The notes below the pieces were generated by a model, which was given only the letters and a program-made list of their open reading frames with translations, did no database searches and was not told the DNA's origin. Both the position numbers and the translations under genes were made by a program. From the NCBI GenBank assembly GCA_903932385.1, contig CAIZGA010000189.1, positions 1-13,488 on the forward strand: DNA of 13,488 nucleotides, given 5' to 3'. This DNA is from an uncultured Acidobacteriota bacterium. Its GTDB lineage: Bacteria; Acidobacteriota; Terriglobia; Terriglobales; Acidobacteriaceae. The first letter of the stretch is position 1. Every line of letters begins with the position of its first letter. Of the stretch, positions 7,360-13,488 are shown piece by piece.

Positions 7360-9075
7360 TTATTGCGACATGTGTTTTGTCTGGCGAGCCAGTTTGCGTG
7401 CTGCCAGTCGTGCGTTGCGATGTTCCACTTCTCGCTTCAGGATGTTCTGCAGCGGATCCAGCATGAACGCCAACAGACTGCTGAAAAGAATATTCAGAAT
7501 CCCGACATTCGATGGATAGTAGCGGTTGATGAATCCACCCAGCGCATTGCCCAGATAAATGAACGGCACAATGACGGCAAAGGTTGTCATCGCATCTTGC
7601 AGCACTGGGTTTTGATGAGCATGATGCGGCAAATGCAGTAGCACCAGCACAAGCACCAACTGGATGAGCGCGAACCACCATGTGTTGTACCACGGCGGAA
7701 GAATTACAAAGTAATAGGAGGATTCGTCGGAGACTTCACCGCCTGCTCTACGTGCGCGCACGCGGAAGGTCCACTTGCCGGCGGGAAGTTCCGTGAACTC
7801 GCGCTCGCTGCGTGACGACCATACAGTCCAGTCCTTGTCCACGCCTTCCATATAGCTTTGGAATTCCATGCCACTGTTGGCGGTCAGGCCGTTGCCGGAA
7901 AATTCAAATCGAAATGCGTTGTAGCGGAAAGGGAACTTCAGCCATTGCAGTTTGCTCTGCAGCAGCTGTTGCAATCCGCCAACAGTCGCGTAGTATGTTC
8001 CGCCAAAAAGTAGTCGTTCATCCTGCGAGCCAACCACACCGCGTACGTAGCTGTGGAAGGGTGTTGCGGCCGCATCGCGTGATACGTTGAGGCCGATGAG
8101 CGACACGCCGTTGTCCAGTGCTGCCCATAAGCCGCCGCGATGGTCGTAGTTCAGGTTGTAGATGTGCGAATCATTCAGCCCTTGTGCCGGACCGACCTGC
8201 TGTAGAACCGCACCATCTGCATTGATAAGTGTCACGCCATGATGTGCCGTACCCAATGCCAACAGGTTGTTGTTCACTACCAGGCCGGAAGTAACATCGG
8301 CACTGTCAGAAGGCGACCAACTATGGGAGTTCAACACTTGCCACGGGTTGGCTGCATCCGGTTGGTAGCGCACCAGACCGTCGTTATAGCTGGGGATGAT
8401 GAGGCCGGAGTCGGTCGGCAGCATGGCCAACGCGCGGGTATGTGCGCCACCAGCAACATTCTGCAGATTCGTTCCGTCGAACTGTGTCAGTCCACGCGTA
8501 CTGTCAATTACGTACAGCGCGCCATGGAACCACGCTGCCTGCATGAAGTGGTCTTCCGCGCGGAAGGTGCTGAGCGCGCCACTATTGGAGCGGATGAAGA
8601 GCCAGTGGTCGGCGAGATACACCTGACCCTGCGGCGTGTTCAGAATCTGCACAACGCGGTCGCCGCTGTCGTGGAACTCTTGCGGCAGGGCTATGGCATT
8701 CGGAACATACGTCATCACGCCGTTCTGGTCTGGTGCAAGCCAGCCAATCTCCCCCGAACTGCCGACGAGAATTCTGCCATCAGGAGCTTTGCCCAGTGCG
8801 GCGGGTATGGCGCCGTTCGGCAGCTTGATTAGACGCCAGCGCGTACCGTCAAACTCCAGCACGCCGGATGTATTGCTGAAGTAGAAGATGCCGCGGTTGT
8901 CTTCCACAGCTGCCCAATTTTGCCGATTGGCCTGATACGACTCCGGTGCAAAATTACGCACAGCCAGAACCACGCCTGCAGGGGCCGCAGTGGCTGTCTG
9001 TCCCCATGCCGCTGGGGCCATGCAAGCGGCAAGTGCAAGGGCGAAATATACGAACCGGTGCGCCAGGCGAATCAT
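7360..9075 (-). CDS. membrane-anchored beta-propeller / Y_Y_Y sensor-like protein without kinase
   Basis: A 571-residue protein. Residues 1-25 are a Sec-type signal ending near AAWG. Residues about 35-345 have the rhythm of two-component-regulator propeller blades, for example WAAVEDNRGIFYF (54-66) and NLNYDHRGGLWAALDNGV (307-324). Residues about 383-458 are a Y_Y_Y domain: NGLTANSGMEFQSYMEG, then WTVWSS, ELPAGKWTFRVRA and SYYFVILPPW. In hybrid sensor proteins the Y_Y_Y domain is followed by one helix and a histidine kinase or HTH domain. Here there are three hydrophobic segments (464-482, 494-515, 522-540) and a basic tail of about 25 residues, with no H-box, ATPase or HTH. Its ATG overlaps the upstream stop (ATGA) and has AAGGAG 8 nt upstream, so it is the last gene of the repeat-protein operon. 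I infer a surface or periplasmic binding partner anchored in the inner membrane; ligand and output are unknown. Confidence 0.85.
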   Translation of the reverse strand: MIRLAHRFVYFALALAACMAPAAWGQTATAAPAGVVLAVRNFAPESYQANRQNWAAVEDNRGIFYFSNTSGVLEFDGTRWRLIKLPNGAIPAALGKAPDGRILVGSSGEIGWLAPDQNGVMTYVPNAIALPQEFHDSGDRVVQILNTPQGQVYLADHWLFIRSNSGALSTFRAEDHFMQAAWFHGALYVIDSTRGLTQFDGTNLQNVAGGAHTRALAMLPTDSGLIIPSYNDGLVRYQPDAANPWQVLNSHSWSPSDSADVTSGLVVNNNLLALGTAHHGVTLINADGAVLQQVGPAQGLNDSHIYNLNYDHRGGLWAALDNGVSLIGLNVSRDAAATPFHSYVRGVVGSQDERLLFGGTYYATVGGLQQLLQSKLQWLKFPFRYNAFRFEFSGNGLTANSGMEFQSYMEGVDKDWTVWSSRSEREFTELPAGKWTFRVRARRAGGEVSDESSYYFVILPPWYNTWWFALIQLVLVLVLLHLPHHAHQNPVLQDAMTTFAVIVPFIYLGNALGGFINRYYPSNVGILNILFSSLLAFMLDPLQNILKREVEHRNARLAARKLARQTKHMSQ

Positions 9076-12000
9076 TTAGTTTGCTCCTTCATGCGCACGT
9101 GCACAACCTTCACGGTGCGGTTGCCGAGCAGGTCTTCGGCCACCACGGTGATGGTGTGCGTCTTGCCGGGGGTGAAGCCGGAGAGCGGCGTGCGGTAAAT
9201 CAACTCTGGCTGATCATCCAGTTTGTAAGTGATCTTCTGCAAGCCAATCGAAACATCTTCGACCGAAACGAACAGCAGTGTGCCGGGCGGCAGCAGGGCA
9301 GTATCGCCTGCGTTGTCCACCGGGCCACTGTAGCTCAGGGTCACGTTTGGTCCATGCGCGTAGACGATGATGCGTGTCTTCTGCATGGTCTGAATCGTGG
9401 AAAGGGCGTTCTGCGCGCGATACGCCAGATCGTACGTTCCATTATTCTTCAGTGTGAACGCGCCAGTGTAGGGCTGCCAGCGTCCGCCATTTAGGTTGTA
9501 CTCGAGTGAGGCTGCGCCAAAGACACCGGCGTTCGCATCAATCACAATTCTCGTATTGCCGCTGATAATGGTTCCGTTGCTGCGTGCAATCTGCGGGCCT
9601 TCAAACCGCACATGGCTGCTGGGCGGCGTGCGGTCGGTGACCATATTCAACGTAACAGTTGTGCCCACACTGCCAAGCTCATCCACTGCGTGGAAGCTGA
9701 TCTTGTGTGTGCCGGTTTCCGGAGAAGCAATCGGCATTGAGTAGGGAATTGTCGCAGCGCCATCCAGCGAATAGACCACAGTGTCGCCCTCTGGCGCCTT
9801 CAACTGCAGCAGGCTTCCGGGCGCCATGTAGAGCGTTCCGCCGCGTTCCACGGATGTTCCTGCCACGGCATAGCTGGGTGCGCCAACCGGACCTTCAACA
9901 TTAAAGCGCCAGGTGTGTTCTTCTTCGCGGTTGCCGACCACATCCACGGCGTAATACCGCAGCCTGTGCGAGCCGATACTGATGCTGCTCATCAGCAATG
10001 GCTCGGTATAGGGGCGTGGCTTGTCATTGTCCAGTTGATATTGCAACTGTGCAACGCCGGAAAGATTGTCTGTTGCCGTCAATGCAACATGCGTGGACTG
10101 TGCAACGGTTCCGGCATTGTGCGGCCCCAGCAGATCCATGCGTGTCTGCGGTGCGCTGGTGTCTACTGAAAATTCAAACGTGTGAGTGTCTTCCGTGTTG
10201 CCGACGTTGTCCAGCGCATAGTAACGCAGTGAGTAGCTGCCTTCGCGGCTGAATGCAATCAGCGGTTTGGAATACGTAGCAAACGACGATCCATCGAGGG
10301 AGTAGAGCGTCTTCCACACGCCTGACAAATCATCTGTAGATGCAAGAGACAACTTCAGTCCCGCGCCAAAGTAAGTTGTGCCACGCACATCCACGCGCGG
10401 CGCTCCTGTGGCAGTCAATGCAGTCTTGGGAGCGAGACCGTCAATCAGCACACCGTATTCACTCGGCTTTGGCAATACATCCACGCGCAAGGTTTTCTTG
10501 CCTGCGGAAGTGAAGGCCAGCGGCGGCGCTTTGTCATCCGCCGGACCAGCGACAAATACAAATGTGTCGCCACTATCTTTGGCGGAATCAGAAATCCGCA
10601 AATCAAACGGTAGTCCCGGAGGTCCAATCAGCCCCAACTTCGGGTCCTGATACCAGCGCTTGGCATCGAGTGTCGGTTGCATTGCCGGCCCGTTGCCCGC
10701 TGGTTCAACACGCAGGTGAAATTGCTTTGTCGGTTCCGTGTTGCCGACATGGTCCACTGCGGTCACGCTGAGTTCATGCTGGCCGAGCGCAGCCACGGAA
10801 AACGGTGCACTGTATTTCTGCATCGCTCCGCCGTCAATCGAATACGTAATGCTGGCCACTCCAGACTCAAAGTCGCTTGTGTCCAGTTCAATTTTGCTGG
10901 CCGGGTTTAATACCACTTCACCATCGCGAATAAAAGATGGCCGCGAAAATTGCACTTCTGTTTCCGGCGGCGTCAGGTCCATGTAGATGTCACTGACAGT
11001 TACATCGGCGCGGTTCTCCACCGGACCGTTGGATTCAATCTTCAAGCGGCGGATACCGGACTGCTGCGGCAGATGGAACGGCGCACTATATGTCTTCAGC
11101 GTAGTGGCGCTGTCGATGCCGTAACGTACGGCTTCGGCACCGGCTTCCGTATCCTGGCTGGTAATTTCCAGAGTGGATTGCGGCGATACATAACGCACGC
11201 CCTTGTCGGTGAACTGCGGCCCATCCACGGTGACGTGAATCGCCGGCGGCTGCCGGTCCACAGTGAAGCTGTAGCTCTTCACCGCTTCTTTATTATTCAC
11301 GGCATCCACGGCGTAGTACTGCAGGTGATGCAAACCGCCAGCCACATCCAGCAGCACGATCGGCTTGCTGTAGATCTGCTCGGGATTCGTATCCAACTTG
11401 TAGAGAACCGTCTGCACACCGGAGTCGTTGTCCTTCGCTGTGAGAACAATCTTGGCAGCGACACTTGCCATCTCGTCGGTATGCGGCCCTGTGATGCTCA
11501 GTGCAGTCATTGGTGCAGTCGCATCCACCCGGAATTTGTACTCCTGTAATTTTTCTACGTTGCCAACCTGGTCAACGGAGAAGTAGCGCAAGCTATGTGC
11601 GCCTTCGCTGCTAATGACTGGCCCATACTTGGGCAGCGAAACAAACGGTGCGCCATCTATCGAAATTAACGTTTGTGCCACTCCGGAAAGCGCATCGGAA
11701 GCACCCAGCTTAAGTTTTGGGTTCGGTCCAAAGATGCGAACGCCGCTCACTTCCACATCTGTCACTTCATCCACTTCCAACGCTGTGTGTGGCGGTGTTC
11801 CATCGGCAATCACCGGTACGCGTGTGTCGCCAAACTGCAGTGTATTCGGTCCTTCTTTCAGCACCACCGACGATTCGCTGGAACCCACGGCTGCCGTCTG
11901 TGTGGATGCATCCGGGGCTGCCAGTGAAATGCCAAGCTGTACCGGCACACCGGCAGGAACATAAAACTGTCCGCCTGGTACCTGGTGGAATCGCTTGGCA

Positions 12001-12128
12001 AAAGTTGGCGGTGCAGCCGCGGTACTCTGCTGCGCATGCAGGGAATTGGGCAGACAAACGACGACCAGCGCTGCAAGCAGTGTGGCCGTCTTCGTCAATG
12101 ACACAGTGGGAGTATGTGGTCTTGGCAT
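9072..12128 (-). CDS. secreted tandem Ig-like repeat protein (OmpL47-type repeats), 1018 residues
   Basis: Residues 1-32 are a Sec signal peptide (Lys13, hydrophobic 15-26, cleavage near LHA-QQ). The rest is a chain of about nine Ig-like units of roughly 90 residues. Each has a start near 'VDxxPP', a core 'ATDxxSGV', a 'YxLD...Y..P' strand pair and 'YYAVDxVGNxE', as in repeats often labelled OmpL47-type. Units lie near 111-202, 203-292, 293-386, 387-475, 567-657, 658-745, 746-832, 833-922 and 927-1014. Two non-repeat headers (44-110 and 489-566) resemble each other: AKRFHQVPGG versus AKRWYQDPKL, and PPHTAL versus APKTAL. The protein is thus an internal duplication. No transmembrane anchor, LPXTG or sorting domain is visible. 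The start overlaps the upstream stop (TAATG) with no Shine-Dalgarno, which points to translational coupling. No enzyme motif is seen; an extended adhesive or structural rod is an inference. Confidence 0.85.
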   Translation of the reverse strand: MPRPHTPTVSLTKTATLLAALVVVCLPNSLHAQQSTAAAPPTFAKRFHQVPGGQFYVPAGVPVQLGISLAAPDASTQTAAVGSSESSVVLKEGPNTLQFGDTRVPVIADGTPPHTALEVDEVTDVEVSGVRIFGPNPKLKLGASDALSGVAQTLISIDGAPFVSLPKYGPVISSEGAHSLRYFSVDQVGNVEKLQEYKFRVDATAPMTALSITGPHTDEMASVAAKIVLTAKDNDSGVQTVLYKLDTNPEQIYSKPIVLLDVAGGLHHLQYYAVDAVNNKEAVKSYSFTVDRQPPAIHVTVDGPQFTDKGVRYVSPQSTLEITSQDTEAGAEAVRYGIDSATTLKTYSAPFHLPQQSGIRRLKIESNGPVENRADVTVSDIYMDLTPPETEVQFSRPSFIRDGEVVLNPASKIELDTSDFESGVASITYSIDGGAMQKYSAPFSVAALGQHELSVTAVDHVGNTEPTKQFHLRVEPAGNGPAMQPTLDAKRWYQDPKLGLIGPPGLPFDLRISDSAKDSGDTFVFVAGPADDKAPPLAFTSAGKKTLRVDVLPKPSEYGVLIDGLAPKTALTATGAPRVDVRGTTYFGAGLKLSLASTDDLSGVWKTLYSLDGSSFATYSKPLIAFSREGSYSLRYYALDNVGNTEDTHTFEFSVDTSAPQTRMDLLGPHNAGTVAQSTHVALTATDNLSGVAQLQYQLDNDKPRPYTEPLLMSSISIGSHRLRYYAVDVVGNREEEHTWRFNVEGPVGAPSYAVAGTSVERGGTLYMAPGSLLQLKAPEGDTVVYSLDGAATIPYSMPIASPETGTHKISFHAVDELGSVGTTVTLNMVTDRTPPSSHVRFEGPQIARSNGTIISGNTRIVIDANAGVFGAASLEYNLNGGRWQPYTGAFTLKNNGTYDLAYRAQNALSTIQTMQKTRIIVYAHGPNVTLSYSGPVDNAGDTALLPPGTLLFVSVEDVSIGLQKITYKLDDQPELIYRTPLSGFTPGKTHTITVVAEDLLGNRTVKVVHVRMKEQTK
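9075..10664 (-). repeat. module copy B: header plus five Ig-like units
   Basis: Residues 489-1018 of the same protein. Order: header (489-566), then B1 (567-657), B2 (658-745, with GPHNAG matching A2), B3 (746-832), B4 (833-922) and B5 (927-1014). B3 to B5 lack a proper DxxSGV core, while B1 and B2 keep it. The offset from copy A is about 445 residues. Confidence 0.6.
9084..9089 (-). promoter_or_regulatory. strong ribosome binding site of the propeller gene inside the upstream gene
   Basis: On the minus strand AAGGAG lies 8 nt before the ATG at 9075, within the last codons of the 1018-residue repeat protein. It fixes the start and suggests the propeller protein is made at least as efficiently as the protein before it. 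Confidence 0.7.
10695..11999 (-). repeat. module copy A: header plus four Ig-like units
   Basis: Residues 44-478 of the 1018-residue protein. Order: header (44-110), then units A1 (111-202), A2 (203-292, with GPHTDE), A3 (293-386, with GPQFTDKGVRYVSP) and A4 (387-475). The same order of unit subtypes recurs in copy B. A3 has lost the SGV core, reading DTEAGAE. Confidence 0.6.
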
Positions 12129-13488
12129 TATCGAATTACGAAATGGATGTGTTTGCTTGACTGGTTGCCCAGGTTGTCATCTACACGGATGAGCAGGTCG
12201 AATGTACCTGCGTGGTCAAGAACGAGCGGCGTGGAATATTCAGATTCCTTACCACCGTCGAAGCTGTAGTAAATTTTGTGGACGCCAGCTGCATTGTCTG
12301 TCGCACCCAGAAAGAGGCTGGTCAGGCGACGATAAACTGCAAGTCCCTGGCCGTTGTCCGCAGTGATCGGTGCAACGCTGAAGTTGGCAAAAATTTCCGG
12401 CGGCGTGTTGTCGGTGATCACCAGCACGGCGCGGTCCAATTCGCGGTTGTTCACCTGATCGGTGCTCCAGAAGCGGACCAGACGGCGGCCTTCTTCCGGG
12501 AAGCTGATGGCATGCGTATACAACTCAGGCTGCATGGCGCCTTCCGGCTGGTACTCAATGCGTTGAACGCCGGAGGCATCATCAGTGGCGGAAAGTTCAA
12601 TCTTCGTATCGCGCGTGATGTACACATCCGAACGCACCTGATAGCTTGCGCCGGTGATGTGGTAATCGGTGTGCGGGGCTACGGTATCCATCGTGTACGC
12701 CAGTGTAGAGTTGGCGCTGGTGTTGCCAAGTTTGTCCGAGGCGCGATAGGTGACCTTGGCAACGCCGGCCTTGATCGGCAGGCCGACAGGCTGGCTGTAT
12801 GCGTTGAAGTCCGTGCCGTCGAAGGAATATTCAATCTTGGCTACGCCGCTCTTGTTGTCCTGCGCATCCACTTGAACCTGGCTGCGGCCGGAAACAAATC
12901 GCGTTCCGCCGGCTGCAAGAAACTGGTCGCCATCAATCTTTGCGGATACTGTCGGCGGCAGACGGTCGAGATAAAACTTCACATCATGTTCGGTCTCTCG
13001 GTTGCCAACACGATCCGCCGCGAAGTAGCTCAACGTGTGTTCACCGTCGCTCAGGGCTTCTACAGAAACTTCGCCGCTGGAGAGCAGTTTGAAATCCTGC
13101 TGGTCAAATCGTGTCTGAATATTGGCAACACCGGAAAGGGCGTCTGTGCTGGCGATGCGGAACTTTGCCTGCGTCGATAGAACATCGCCAATGGCATTTC
13201 CGGTGATTGTGTCGGTTGTTGCAGGAGGTGTCAGGTCCACGATGAACTGCATGCCGGAAGGCTTTTCGGTGTAGCCGACATGGTCCACGGAATAATAATG
13301 CAGAACAACTTTCTGCTCTGTATCCAGCGCAACCGCACTCGAATACGGCTGGTATGCCTTGCCGTTGATGGAAAGGAACATCGTGTCCACGCCGGAAAGA
13401 TCGTCGGTCGCGCTAAGAGAGCAACGTAGACCTTTACCGTAGTACGTAGTGAATCCCTCAACGATGGATTGCGCACCGCTGCAGGCAG
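12128..13488 (-). CDS. tandem Ig-like repeat protein, 5' end beyond the window
   Basis: The reading frame is open to the window edge, so the true start is upstream of 13488. An internal GTG at 13390 is not a credible start because it falls inside the first repeat, right after the core ATDDLSG. The 452 visible residues are about five Ig-like units of about 90 residues with the same pattern as the downstream 1018-residue protein: 'DLTPP', 'ATDxxSGV', 'YSFDG', 'DxVGN'. ATDDLSGV, STDALSGV, AQDNKSGV, ATDDASGV and ATDNAAGV are the five cores. The gene ends in HFVIR and its TAA overlaps the next ATG by one base. It is a paralogue of that gene and most likely also secreted, but the signal peptide is outside the window. 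No catalytic motif is visible. The role is unknown; a surface or envelope structural protein is an inference. Confidence 0.83.
   Translation of the reverse strand, partial: ACSGAQSIVEGFTTYYGKGLRCSLSATDDLSGVDTMFLSINGKAYQPYSSAVALDTEQKVVLHYYSVDHVGYTEKPSGMQFIVDLTPPATTDTITGNAIGDVLSTQAKFRIASTDALSGVANIQTRFDQQDFKLLSSGEVSVEALSDGEHTLSYFAADRVGNRETEHDVKFYLDRLPPTVSAKIDGDQFLAAGGTRFVSGRSQVQVDAQDNKSGVAKIEYSFDGTDFNAYSQPVGLPIKAGVAKVTYRASDKLGNTSANSTLAYTMDTVAPHTDYHITGASYQVRSDVYITRDTKIELSATDDASGVQRIEYQPEGAMQPELYTHAISFPEEGRRLVRFWSTDQVNNRELDRAVLVITDNTPPEIFANFSVAPITADNGQGLAVYRRLTSLFLGATDNAAGVHKIYYSFDGGKESEYSTPLVLDHAGTFDLLIRVDDNLGNQSSKHIHFVIR
12131..13488 (-). repeat. module copy P: five Ig-like units in the upstream gene
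   Basis: The visible 452 residues comprise five units. The first resembles B1 most: TTYYGKGLRCSLSATDDLSG compared with TTYFGAGLKLSLASTDDLSG. The third has the GDQFLAAGGTRFVSG stretch matching A3. The order therefore parallels copies A and B. A header would be expected just beyond the window edge. Confidence 0.55.

Noticed and set aside
12212-13180. Long plus-strand open frame (322 codons) opposite the upstream Ig-repeat gene
   Set aside because: It lies antisense to a clear repeat protein, shows no domain of its own, and its repeated patterns mirror the repeats on the other strand.
9072-13488. CRISPR or satellite-like DNA repeat array
   Set aside because: The periodicity is about 270-290 bp, imperfect at DNA level and in phase with codons; it reflects protein domain repeats.

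Overview
The window looks like chromosomal DNA of a moderately GC-rich Gram-negative bacterium. My best guess is Acidobacteriota of the Terriglobus/Granulicella/Edaphobacter type. This is an inference from base composition, the encoded CCA ends of both tRNAs, the Tat-exported PLP enzymes and the propeller/Y_Y_Y and Ig-like repeat proteins; no rRNA or other marker gene is present to prove it.

Region 1 (1-3734) is the conserved tesA / ybbA-ybbP neighbourhood. A partial TesA-type GDSL esterase with a lipoprotein signal is read leftwards off the window edge. Only about 31 bp away, a LolD/YbbA-type ABC ATPase and an 866-residue, ten-helix FtsX/YbbP-type permease are read rightwards with a TAATG overlap. 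They should form one inner-membrane ABC complex of the non-canonical, mechanotransmission/extraction type.

Region 2 (3735-4254) holds two tRNA genes, tRNA-Gln(CTG) and tRNA-Leu(TAA). A good sigma-70-like promoter precedes the first.

Region 3 (4255-6993) is a convergent pair of PLP enzymes, both with twin-arginine signals. One is a D-threonine aldolase/D-serine dehydratase (DSD1) fold protein (+) whose usual C-terminal metal-ligand motif is altered. The other is a SelA-like fold-type I enzyme (-) with its own well-formed promoter. Together they suggest cell-envelope or periplasmic amino-acid (probably D-amino-acid) or amino-sugar metabolism.

Region 4 (6994-7359) is non-coding or decayed. It holds the promoter of the SelA-like gene, a possible frameshifted gene remnant and a strong hairpin just past the end of the next operon.

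Region 5 (7360-13488) is a minus-strand operon of three overlapping genes: a repeat protein cut by the window edge, a secreted 1018-residue repeat protein, and a 571-residue propeller/Y_Y_Y protein that carries three membrane segments where a histidine kinase would normally be. The repeats are Ig-like units of about 90 residues. By eye they form three head-to-tail copies of a larger module (a 'header' plus 4-5 units) spread over two genes. This operon is the most unusual part of the window and looks like an undescribed cell-surface or envelope assembly.
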